Below are positions 10,641 to 18,494 of a DNA stretch of 43,670 nucleotides, one piece after another. The first letter of the stretch is position 1. Each line of letters starts with the position of its first letter. The DNA is taken from positions 1 through 43,670 of the forward strand of contig JBKJVQ010000121.1 in NCBI GenBank assembly GCA_046717125.1, in the 5' to 3' direction. This stretch comes from JBKJVQ01 sp046717125. Its GTDB lineage: Bacteria; Pseudomonadota; Alphaproteobacteria; Rhizobiales; Methyloligellaceae. A program made the translations under genes and the position numbers. The notes below the pieces were generated by a model. It was not told where the DNA came from and ran no database searches. It saw only the letters and a program-made list of their open reading frames with translations.

Positions 10641-11527
10641 TTGCCGATAAGGCGGTTCGCGACACGGCACTGGCGCCAGTGCCTCAAGGTGCGCACGCTC
10701 GCGGCGTGCGGCTCAAGCCGCTGGCCGGCGACCGCAAATGGACGACGGCCGCAAGCGTCGTCATGACGGTCGCTGTCGGATACGGGCTCTGGTCCGGCGG
10801 CTATGTCGAGCAGACCTGGAACGATGTCACCGCGCGGGGCGCGCAATTCGTCGTCGACGCTGGCTTCGGTCTGCAGCGCCTGACGGTCGAGGGTCAGCGC
10901 CGCACGACCGACGCCGACATTGTCAAAGCGCTGGAGATGGACAGCGATATGTCGCTGTTCGGCTACGACACGAATGCCGCGCGCGGCCGGCTCGAAAAGC
11001 TTCCCTGGATCAAGCAGGCGCAGGTCATGCTGCTCTTGCCCTCGACGGTTCATGTCGTGCTGCAGGAGCGCGAGCCGTACGCGGTCTGGCAGATCGGCGG
11101 CAAGACTCACCTGATCGACGATACCGGCGCGGTGGTCGCGCCCGCCGATCGCGGCGAATACATGAATCTGCCATTTGTGGTCGGCGAGGGCGCGGAACGC
11201 CACGCGCGCGGCTTCATGACGGTCGTGTCCGAATACCCGGCGATCGCCAAGCAGAGCTATGCGGCAATTCGGGTGGCCGACCGCCGCTGGACGCTGAAGC
11301 TCGTGTCGGGCGCAGAAGTCATGCTTCCCGAAGGCGATCCGTCGCGGGCGCTGGCGGCTCTGAACGATCTGGAACGCGACCATTCCGTGCTGACCAAGCC
11401 TCTCGCCCGTATCGATCTGAGACTTCCCGATCGCATTACGGTCCGGCCCGTCTTCAAACCTGCCGCGGGCGCGACCCCGGCCAAGGGCTCCGCGCCGCTC
11501 GCGCGCGGCCCCTCTCGCGATACGTAG
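10628..11527 (+). CDS. ftsQ: FtsQ, divisome scaffold protein
   Basis: Bitopic inner-membrane protein that recruits later division proteins. The 299-residue product has a short basic cytoplasmic tail, one membrane segment around residues 40-60 (AASVVMTVAVGYGLWSGGYV), then a POTRA domain beginning near LQRLTVEGQRRTTDADIVKA and the FtsQ domain with LPWIKQAQVMLLLPSTVHV and REPYAVWQ. The start is TTG at 10628, inside the end of ddl. It is supported by GGAGG at 10616-10620 with a 7-base spacer and by the lack of another start in a good place. The C-terminal tail is Ala/Pro-rich. ftsA follows after 15 bases. Confidence 0.92.
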   Translation: MRSLVADKAVRDTALAPVPQGAHARGVRLKPLAGDRKWTTAASVVMTVAVGYGLWSGGYVEQTWNDVTARGAQFVVDAGFGLQRLTVEGQRRTTDADIVKALEMDSDMSLFGYDTNAARGRLEKLPWIKQAQVMLLLPSTVHVVLQEREPYAVWQIGGKTHLIDDTGAVVAPADRGEYMNLPFVVGEGAERHARGFMTVVSEYPAIAKQSYAAIRVADRRWTLKLVSGAEVMLPEGDPSRALAALNDLERDHSVLTKPLARIDLRLPDRITVRPVFKPAAGATPAKGSAPLARGPSRDT

Positions 11528-11542
11528 GGGATTACCGGGCGT

Positions 11543-12838
11543 ATGCGTATCGAGGGATCATATCGGCAGAAGCGGGGCAAGACCGTCGCCGTGCTCGACG
11601 TGGGCACGAGCAAGGTCTGCTGCCTTATCGCGAAGCCATTGCCGGGCGCGCGCTGGCAGGCCGAACTCGGCGAGCCGCCGCAGTTCCAGGTGCTCGGCTT
11701 AGGCCGGCGCGCTTCCGAAGGAATCAAGAGCGGCTCGATCGTGGACATGGACGGCGCGGAGCGCTCGATCCGCGCCGCAGTCGACCAGGCCGAGCGCGCG
11801 GCGGGGGTCACGATCGATACGGTCTGGCTGTCGATCACGGCCGGGCGTTTGCGTAGCGACGTGTTCGCCGCGGCCGGCAATCTGAAATCGGGCGCTGTTC
11901 GCGGCGACGATATCGACCGGCTTCTGACCGAGGCCCGGAAGTATGCGGGCCGCGAGAAGGCTCGGGTGCTTCACACGATCCCGACCGGATACAGGCTCGA
12001 CGATGCGCCGGGCATCGCCGAACCGCTCGGCATGCTGGGTGAACGGCTTGCCGTCGACGTGCATGCGATCGTCGCCGACGAGGCGCCGCTCCGGAACCTC
12101 GCCTTCTGCATCGAGCGCTGTCATCTCACGCCCGGCGCGATGGTCGCGGCGCCGTTCGCCTCGGCGCTCGCGTCGATCACGCCGGACGAGGCAAAACTGG
12201 GCGTCGCCTGCATCGACATGGGCGGCGGCACGACAACCCTGTCGGTGTTCTCCGAAGGAGCCTGTCTCTTCGTCGACGCAATCGCGCTCGGCGGCCATCA
12301 CATCACGATCGACATCGCCCGCGCGCTTTCGACGCCGATCGATCAGGCCGAGCGCATGAAGACGCTGCACGGATCGGCTTTCGCCTCGCAATCCTGCGAA
12401 CGCGAAATCATCACGTATCCTGCGATCGGCGACGAAGACCGGGAGTCGCTGCACCAGATCACCAAGTCGCAACTGGCCACGATCATTCGTCCGCGGATCG
12501 AGCAAATCGTCGACGTCGTGCGCCAGCGCCTGGCCACCAGCGGGTTTGCCGCGCTCGCCGGCCAGCGCGTGGTCCTGACGGGCGGCGGAAGTCTTTTGAC
12601 CGGATTGACAGAATTTACTTCTCATATGCTGGGCAAATCAGTGAGAATCGGTGAGCCGCGAACGCTGAAGGGATTGGCTGACACCGGGTCTGAGCCTTCG
12701 TTCGCCACCGCCATCGGGTTGCTGATCGCCTCGACCAGCCCCGAGCGGTTCGGAAGCGGCGCGTCGGCGCGACGCTTCGGCGGCGCGGACGGGGGTTACC
12801 TGTCGCGTATGGGTCAGTGGCTCAAAGAGAGTTTTTGA
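11543..12838 (+). CDS. ftsA: FtsA, actin-like Z-ring membrane anchor
   Basis: Actin-fold ATPase that tethers FtsZ filaments to the membrane and recruits the divisome. The N-terminal phosphate-1 loop is VAVLDVGTSKVCCLIAK, phosphate 2 is CIDMGGGTTTLSVF, and the adenosine motif is VVLTGGGSLLTGL. The last residues, YLSRMGQWLKESF, form the amphipathic membrane-targeting helix expected at the FtsA C terminus. Length is 431 residues. It lies 15 bases after ftsQ and 58 bases before the ftsZ start, the standard order. Confidence 0.95.
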   Translation: MRIEGSYRQKRGKTVAVLDVGTSKVCCLIAKPLPGARWQAELGEPPQFQVLGLGRRASEGIKSGSIVDMDGAERSIRAAVDQAERAAGVTIDTVWLSITAGRLRSDVFAAAGNLKSGAVRGDDIDRLLTEARKYAGREKARVLHTIPTGYRLDDAPGIAEPLGMLGERLAVDVHAIVADEAPLRNLAFCIERCHLTPGAMVAAPFASALASITPDEAKLGVACIDMGGGTTTLSVFSEGACLFVDAIALGGHHITIDIARALSTPIDQAERMKTLHGSAFASQSCEREIITYPAIGDEDRESLHQITKSQLATIIRPRIEQIVDVVRQRLATSGFAALAGQRVVLTGGGSLLTGLTEFTSHMLGKSVRIGEPRTLKGLADTGSEPSFATAIGLLIASTSPERFGSGASARRFGGADGGYLSRMGQWLKESF

Positions 12839-12896
12839 CGGCTCGCGGTCGCGTGGGGACGGCCGCGCCGGATTTGGATCAACGATGGGGACGGCT

Positions 12897-14507
12897 ATGA
12901 GCATTAATTTGAGGGTGCCGGACATGACAGAACTGAAGCCGCGCATCACCGTTTTCGGCGTCGGCGGCGCCGGCGGCAACGCCGTCAACAACATGATCAC
13001 TTCGGGCCTCGACGGCGTCGAATTCGTCGTCGCCAATACCGATGCGCAGGCGCTGGCTTCGTCCTGCGCCGAGCGGCGGGTCCAGATGGGCACGGCGACG
13101 ACCGAGGGACTCGGTGCGGGCTCCAAGCCGGATGTCGGCGCGGCCGCTGCCGAAGAGGCGATGGACGAACTGAAGGCGCATCTCGTCGGCTGCCACATGG
13201 TGTTCATTACCGCCGGAATGGGCGGCGGCACCGGCACGGGCGCGGCTCCCGTGATTGCGCGCGCGGCGCGCGAGGAGGGCAAGCTCACAGTCGGCGTCGT
13301 GACCAAGCCGTTTCATTTCGAGGGCGTGCGGCGCATGCGGACGGCGGATGCCGGCATCGCGGAGCTGCAGAAATATGTCGACACGCTGATCATCATCCCG
13401 AACCAGAACCTGTTCCGGGTGGCCAACGAGAAGACGACCTTCGCCGACGCTTTCGCCATGGCGGACGAGGTGCTCCGGTCCGGCGTGTCATGCATCACCG
13501 ACCTCATGGTCAAAGAGGGCCTGATCAATCTCGATTTCGCCGACGTCCGTGCCGTCATGCAGGGCATGGGCAAAGCGATGATGGGCACGGGCGAATCGGC
13601 CGGAGACAAGCGGGCGATCGAGGCGGCGGAAGCGGCTATCTCGAACCCACTGCTCGACGAAACTTCGATGAAGGGCGCCTCCGGCATCCTGATCTCGATC
13701 ACGGGCGGCTCCGACATGACGCTGTACGAGGTCGACGAGGCCGCGAGCCGCATCCGCGAGGAGGTCGACGGCGAGGCGAACATCATTCTCGGCGCGACGT
13801 TCGACGACGAGCTCGACGGCAAGATCCGCGTCTCGGTGGTCGCCACGGGCCTTGCGCCCCAGGCAAACGTAGAGACCAAGCCGCAGGCCGAAGTCCGCCC
13901 GGCCCCGGCGTCCCTCCGCGACCAGATCGAAAATCTCGATTCACCGTTGCCGCCTCGTTCCCGTCCCGCGCCTGCGCCCGCGCCGCAACCGGCCGTGCGT
14001 CAGGAAGCGCCGGGGTCCAACAATCCTGGTCCGCGCAATTTCAACGACGTGACGATCGAGAAACTACCGCCGAAGCAGGTCGCGGCGCCCGCGCCGGTGC
14101 AGCGCGCCGCGCAGGCCCCTGCGTCGGGCGGCGGTCAGTTTACGCCCCAGCCGCCGCTGACCGCGACGCGTCCGGTGCGACGCATGCCAACGATCGAGGA
14201 GCTTCCGATCGTCGCGCAGAACGAAATCCGTGCGCGTGAGGCGCAGCGGTCCGGCGAGCAGAAGAAACCCGGTCTGCTGGAACGGCTCGGAGTCGGCCGT
14301 CAGCGGCGCGACGAGCCGCCCGCGCGGGTTCACGAGCCGCAATTCGCGGATAGTGCCGCCGCCCAGCCCAATCGGCTGCCTGCGGTTAAGGCGCAGGGCA
14401 GGGAGGAGAGTCAGGCGCGGCCCCAGCCCATCCAGCTTGGGCCGGTCGGGGGCGCGGAGTACGACGAATCGCTTGAGATTCCGGCTTTTCTTAAGAGGCA
14501 GGCTTAA
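12897..14507 (+). CDS. ftsZ: FtsZ, tubulin-like division GTPase
   Basis: Forms the cytokinetic Z ring. The tubulin signature MGGGTGTGAAPVIA lies at about residues 108-121, the N-terminal glycine loop is GVGGAGGNAVNNMI, and the T7 catalytic loop is NLDFADVR. After about residue 320 comes a long disordered linker rich in Pro, Ala and Gln (about 190 residues), ending in the conserved FtsA-binding peptide LEIPAFLKRQA. I chose the ATG at 12897 (MSINLRVPD) because this matches alphaproteobacterial FtsZ N termini and has GGGGA five bases upstream; the ATG at 12885 would add four residues. Total 536 residues, longer than E. coli FtsZ because of the linker. Confidence 0.97.
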   Translation: MSINLRVPDMTELKPRITVFGVGGAGGNAVNNMITSGLDGVEFVVANTDAQALASSCAERRVQMGTATTEGLGAGSKPDVGAAAAEEAMDELKAHLVGCHMVFITAGMGGGTGTGAAPVIARAAREEGKLTVGVVTKPFHFEGVRRMRTADAGIAELQKYVDTLIIIPNQNLFRVANEKTTFADAFAMADEVLRSGVSCITDLMVKEGLINLDFADVRAVMQGMGKAMMGTGESAGDKRAIEAAEAAISNPLLDETSMKGASGILISITGGSDMTLYEVDEAASRIREEVDGEANIILGATFDDELDGKIRVSVVATGLAPQANVETKPQAEVRPAPASLRDQIENLDSPLPPRSRPAPAPAPQPAVRQEAPGSNNPGPRNFNDVTIEKLPPKQVAAPAPVQRAAQAPASGGGQFTPQPPLTATRPVRRMPTIEELPIVAQNEIRAREAQRSGEQKKPGLLERLGVGRQRRDEPPARVHEPQFADSAAAQPNRLPAVKAQGREESQARPQPIQLGPVGGAEYDESLEIPAFLKRQA

Positions 14508-14589
14508 GCGTCCGGCAGGGGACCTGTTGCAGAAGGGCCACGGCTTGGGATTCAAGCGGGGACGGTAACAGACTGTAAAGAAGCGTGAT

Positions 14590-14619
14590 TTGTTTCCTCG
14601 GCAGGTGCGGCGTTATAGT
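14590..14619 (+). promoter_or_regulatory. Candidate promoter for lpxC
   Basis: The 249-base gap between ftsZ and lpxC contains TATAGT at 14614-14619 (5 of 6 to the -10 consensus), with TTGTTT at 14590-14595 as a poor -35 and an 18-base spacer. A start near 14626 would give a leader of about 130 bases. The long gap after a tightly packed operon makes a separate promoter plausible, but the match is only moderate. Confidence 0.35.
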
Positions 14620-14756
14620 TACTCGCGGTTGATCGAATGTCACAGACGCTACGGGTCGGGAACCCGAGTTAAGGCGCGGGACAGGAAATCAGCCACGGGG
14701 GTGGATCGGGGCAACGCTTCGATCCGAGGGGAAACATTAAAAGACGGCGACATGCT

Positions 14757-15704
14757 ATGAAAGGCTTTGTGGGGGCTCGGCAAACTACGCTTGCCGAAGA
14801 AGTCTCGCTGACGGGGATCGGTGTCCATAGCGGCGCGCCTGTCACCATCACACTCTACCCGGCCGACGCCAACTCCGGCGTCCGCTTCCTCGTCGCCGAC
14901 GGCCCGATCGAAGGCGTTGAAATCGCTGCGGATCATCGCGCGGTGTCCAGCGTCACGCTGTGTACGGTCCTGAGCTGTACCGGCGGCTCCGTGTCGACTG
15001 TGGAACATCTCATGGCCGCGATCCGCGCGCTCGGGCTCGACAACGTTCTCATCGAAATCGACGCCCCTGAAGTGCCGATCATGGACGGCAGCTCCGCGCC
15101 GTTCGTCGATGCGATCGACGAAGCCGGTCTCGTCGAGCTCGATGCGTCCCGGCGTTACATCAAGGTTCTGAAGCCGGTGCGCGTGTCCGACGGCACATCC
15201 TTCGTCGAGCTGACGCCGCATAATGGCTTCCGCATCGATGTCGAGATCGAGTTCGATACGGCGCTGATCGGCAAGCAGCGCATCGCGATGGACGTCAATC
15301 CCGGTTCTTTCCGCCGCGAAATCAGCCGCGCGCGCACCTTCGGTTTCATGCGCGATGTCGAGCGTCTCTGGGCCGCGGGCCTTGCGCTCGGCTCCTCGCT
15401 CGAAAACAGCGTCGCCATCGGCGACGACCGCATCATCAATCCGGAAGGCCTGCGCTACGAAGACGAGTTCGTGCGCCACAAGGCTCTCGACGCCATCGGC
15501 GACCTGGCTTTGGCCGGCGCGCCGATCCTGGGCGCATTCCGCTCCAGCCGGGGCGGCCATCGCATGAACGCGCTGATCCTGCAGGCGCTGTTTGCCGATC
15601 CGGACGCCTGGACGATGGTCGAGGCGCCCCGTTACCGCGACAAGAGCCATGCCGAACTGCCGCGTCAGCTTGCGGTTGCCAACTTCGCGCCAGAGCGAAG
15701 CTAG
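14757..15704 (+). CDS. lpxC: LpxC, UDP-3-O-acyl-GlcNAc deacetylase
   Basis: Zn-dependent enzyme of the first committed step of lipid A synthesis. The 315-residue protein has the zinc ligands in STVEHLMAA (His84) and HKALDAIGD (His241 and Asp245), the APEVPIMDGSSAPFV segment, and SSRGGHRMN near the end containing the catalytic histidine. The N terminus (TLAEEVSLTGIGVHSG) is typical. The ATG at 14757 is used; an ATG five bases earlier is out of frame and terminates at once. Its presence shows an LPS-making outer membrane. It follows ftsZ, a common dcw arrangement in proteobacteria, with its own probable promoter. Confidence 0.97.
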   Translation: MKGFVGARQTTLAEEVSLTGIGVHSGAPVTITLYPADANSGVRFLVADGPIEGVEIAADHRAVSSVTLCTVLSCTGGSVSTVEHLMAAIRALGLDNVLIEIDAPEVPIMDGSSAPFVDAIDEAGLVELDASRRYIKVLKPVRVSDGTSFVELTPHNGFRIDVEIEFDTALIGKQRIAMDVNPGSFRREISRARTFGFMRDVERLWAAGLALGSSLENSVAIGDDRIINPEGLRYEDEFVRHKALDAIGDLALAGAPILGAFRSSRGGHRMNALILQALFADPDAWTMVEAPRYRDKSHAELPRQLAVANFAPERS

Positions 15705-15817
15705 ACGAACCGGTCGGTCTCGATCCGCCTGCCGCAACCGCCGGCAGGCCAAAATTCGCCATGATCCGCCTGTTCCTATGTCATGCGGGAGTCGGTTGCA
15801 GACCCCCGCTTATGTCC

Positions 15818-15865
15818 GAGCATGATTTCGTCCGAAAACCGCTCACATTTTTCGGCGCCATGCTC
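15818..15865. repeat. Dispersed palindromic element, GAGCATG type
   Basis: Outer arms GAGCATG (15818-15824) and CATGCTC (15859-15865) enclose inner arms CCGAAAA (15832-15838) and TTTTCGG (15849-15855). The nested inverted repeat matches the common Hyphomicrobiales intergenic palindrome, as I recall it. It sits in the lpxC-bamD gap, just upstream of the bamD start. Related copies are at 22688-22722 and 35923-35967. Confidence 0.75.
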
Positions 15866-15910
15866 AAGGCCGTTGCACGAACGGTTGGGGTGAGTCGGGA
15901 GGGAACTGCG

Positions 15911-16759
15911 TTGCCACGCCAAGGACTTGCATCGACGCGCTCATGTTGCGTGGCGCTTGTGGCCGCGCTCGTTCTCACCGGCTGCGGCACGGCCGGGATG
16001 TTCGGGAAGAAAGCCGAATCCGATCCGACCAATGTCGCGCCGCCCGAGTCGATGTACACCAATGCCGACACGCTTCTGGGGCGCGGCAAATACGACGACG
16101 CGGCGAAGAAATTCGAGGAGGTCGACCGCGACCATCCGTATGCGCCCCAGGCGCGGCGCGCTGTCGTCATGTCGGCCTATGCCAATTACAAGAACGGCAA
16201 GTATGACGAGGCGATCGGCGGAGCGGAGCGTTACCTGACGCTGCATCCCGGCACGGACGAGGCCGATCTCGCCCAGAACATCATCGCGATGTCGTACTAC
16301 GACCAGATCAAAGACCCGCGCCGCGACCAGTCGACAACCAAGAAGGCCCTCGCAGCCTACGAGCAGCTCCTGCAGCGCTATCCCGAGTCGCGTTATGCTG
16401 AAACGGCCAAGAACCGCGTGCGCACGTCACGCGATCTCCTTGCCGCCAACGAGATGACCGTCGGGCGCTACTATCTCAAGGAGAAGAACTATCTGGCGGC
16501 GATCAACCGGTTCCGGACCGTCGTCAGCGATTATCAGACGACGCCGCAGGTTGAGGAGGCCTTGCTGCGACTCGTCGAGGGCTATATGGCCATGGGCGTC
16601 GTCAACGAGGCCCAGACGGCGGCCGCCGTGCTCGGTCATAACTTCCCGGACTCGAAGTGGTACAAGAGCGCCTACGCCCTTCTCGCCGACAGCGGCCTGC
16701 AGCCACAGCAGCACGAAGGATCGTGGATGAGCCGGGCCTGGAGCCGCGTGCGGAGCTAG
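15911..16759 (+). CDS. bamD: BamD, outer-membrane protein assembly lipoprotein
   Basis: Essential periplasmic lipoprotein of the BAM complex, which folds beta-barrel proteins into the outer membrane. From the TTG at 15911 the protein is 282 residues, beginning with a lipoprotein signal peptide whose lipobox is LTGC (Cys at about residue 26), followed by TPR-like repeats such as YTNADTLLGRGKYDDAAKKF and AYANYKNGKYDEAI, and AAINRFRTVVSDYQTT. The TTG is preferred because GAGGGAA lies just upstream and the signal peptide then has normal length. Longer in-frame starts (ATG at 15860, ATG at 15761) would run through the palindrome at 15818-15865 and give an unlikely N terminus. Confidence 0.9.
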   Translation: MPRQGLASTRSCCVALVAALVLTGCGTAGMFGKKAESDPTNVAPPESMYTNADTLLGRGKYDDAAKKFEEVDRDHPYAPQARRAVVMSAYANYKNGKYDEAIGGAERYLTLHPGTDEADLAQNIIAMSYYDQIKDPRRDQSTTKKALAAYEQLLQRYPESRYAETAKNRVRTSRDLLAANEMTVGRYYLKEKNYLAAINRFRTVVSDYQTTPQVEEALLRLVEGYMAMGVVNEAQTAAAVLGHNFPDSKWYKSAYALLADSGLQPQQHEGSWMSRAWSRVRS

Positions 16760-16814
16760 CGGCGCTCCTAGGATGTTCTCGAGACGGGCGATTTCCTGAA
16801 CGAATGGCGCGTCC

Positions 16815-18494
16815 ATGCTGACGGCGCTCTCCATCCGCGACTTCGTGCTGATCGACCGGCTCGACCTCTCTTTCGGGCCGGGCCTCAGTGTGCTGACCGG
16901 AGAGACCGGAGCAGGCAAGTCGATCCTGCTCGACGCCCTGTCGCTCGCGCTCGGCGCGCGGGGGGACACGGGACTCGTTCGCGCCGGAGAGGCCGCGGCG
17001 CAGGTCACGGCCGTTTTCGAACCGGCGCTTGGCCATGCCTCCTTCGAAGCGCTCGCCGAGAACGATATCGCGCATGAGGGTCAGATCATCCTGCGGCGCG
17101 TACAGGCGGGAGACGGTCGCTCCAAGGCCTTCATCAACGATACGCCGGCCAGTGTGCAGTTGCTGCGCCGCGTGGGCGCGCTGCTGGTCGAAATTCACGG
17201 TCAGCACGACGACCGGGCGCTGGTCGATCCGAACACACATCGCGACCTTCTCGACGGGTTCGGCGGTCTGACGGCGCAAGCCGCCGAGTCTGGCGGGCTC
17301 TGGCGTGCGCGCGAAGCCGCCAAACGGGAACGCGCGGAACACGCCGCATCGCTGGAGGCGGCGCGTGCGAATGCGGACTATCTGAGTCACGCGCTCGATG
17401 AGTTGCGGCGCCTCGCGCCTGAACCCGAGGAAGAGTTGCGGCTTTCGGAGCGCCGCCACTTGATGATGGGCGCCGAGCGCCTCGCGGCCGACCTCGACGA
17501 AACGCTGTCGGCGCTGTCGGGCGAGGGGACGGAAGCTGCCCGGCTTTCGGCGGCACTGCGGAAGCTCGAACGGCAAGACGCATCGGCAGGCGGCTTGCTG
17601 CAGCCGGTCGTCGAGTCTGTCGGCCGCGTGCTCGCGGAAACGAACGAGGCCGCCGCCGCCATCGAAACTGCCAAGGCCGGGCTCGCTTTCGAGCCTTTCG
17701 AACTCGAGCAGATCGAAGAGCGACTGTTCGCGCTTCGGGCGCTCGCACGCAAGCATCGCATGACCGTCGACGAGCTGCCGGCGCTGGCCGCCCGGCTCGA
17801 CGCTGAGATGCGGACCCTGGCCGAAGCGGAACAACATCTCGGCGAACTCGATGCGGCGGTTGCAGAGGCCGCGCGCGCCTACGCGGATGCGGCGACGCAG
17901 CTCAGCGCCGCGCGGCATGAGGCGGGCGGCCAGATCGACCGGGAAGTCGGGACGGAGCTTGCTCCGTTGAAACTCGAGCGGGCGCGGCTGACCTGCGCCA
18001 TCGAAAGCCGTGCGCCGGACGCGGGCGGAGAATCCGGGATTGACCGGGTCGCATTCCATGTGTCGACCAATCCCGGCACGCCATCGGGGCCGCTGCTCAA
18101 GGTTGCGTCTGGCGGGGAGCTTGCGCGCATCATTCTTGCGCTCAAGGTCGTCCTGGCGCAGCGCGGCTCCGCGCCGACGCTCGTGTTCGACGAAATCGAC
18201 ACCGGCGTGGGCGGGGCGACGGCCGCGGCAATCGGATCCCGCCTCGCGCGCCTCGCCGAAACGCTGCAGGTGCTGGCGGTCACTCATGCGCCGCAGGTGG
18301 CGGCCGAGGCGGGCCGGCATTTGCGCATCCTGAAAGAGGATACCGGCGCCAAAGATGCAACGCGCACGGTCACGCGCGTCCTGTCGCTTGATGACGGCGC
18401 GCGGCGCGAGGAGATCGCGCGCATGCTCGCGGGCCAGACGATCACGGACGAAGCCCGCGCCGCCGCGTCGCGGCTGATGGAACGGCGGGCGTGA
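16815..18494 (+). CDS. recN: RecN, SMC-like DNA repair ATPase
   Basis: Cohesin-like ATPase of double-strand-break repair. The N terminus MLTALSIRDFVLIDRLDL leads to Walker A (LTGETGAGKSILLDAL, about residues 28-43). Next come HGQHDDRALVDPNTHRDLLD, a coiled-coil-rich middle rich in Ala, Glu and Arg, the ABC signature VASGGELARIILALK, Walker B with LVFDEIDTGVGG, and VLAVTHAPQVAA. Length is 559 residues. The upstream 55 bases contain no alphaproteobacterial LexA box, so I see no sign of SOS control. Its TGA overlaps the ligA start (GTGA). Confidence 0.95.
   Translation: MLTALSIRDFVLIDRLDLSFGPGLSVLTGETGAGKSILLDALSLALGARGDTGLVRAGEAAAQVTAVFEPALGHASFEALAENDIAHEGQIILRRVQAGDGRSKAFINDTPASVQLLRRVGALLVEIHGQHDDRALVDPNTHRDLLDGFGGLTAQAAESGGLWRAREAAKRERAEHAASLEAARANADYLSHALDELRRLAPEPEEELRLSERRHLMMGAERLAADLDETLSALSGEGTEAARLSAALRKLERQDASAGGLLQPVVESVGRVLAETNEAAAAIETAKAGLAFEPFELEQIEERLFALRALARKHRMTVDELPALAARLDAEMRTLAEAEQHLGELDAAVAEAARAYADAATQLSAARHEAGGQIDREVGTELAPLKLERARLTCAIESRAPDAGGESGIDRVAFHVSTNPGTPSGPLLKVASGGELARIILALKVVLAQRGSAPTLVFDEIDTGVGGATAAAIGSRLARLAETLQVLAVTHAPQVAAEAGRHLRILKEDTGAKDATRTVTRVLSLDDGARREEIARMLAGQTITDEARAAASRLMERRA

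Noticed and set aside
14490..14508. Two CTTAAG palindromes at the ftsZ stop as a terminator
   Set aside because: Each hexamer is self-complementary, the stem is AT-rich and short, and no T-run follows.
16775..16801. GTTC and GAAC upstream of recN as an SOS box
   Set aside because: The spacing is 19 bases and the orientation is inverted, so it does not match GTTC-N7-GTTC.
16602..18320. 572-codon open frame opposite recN
   Set aside because: It covers recN on the other strand and has low-complexity Arg-rich content with no recognisable domain.
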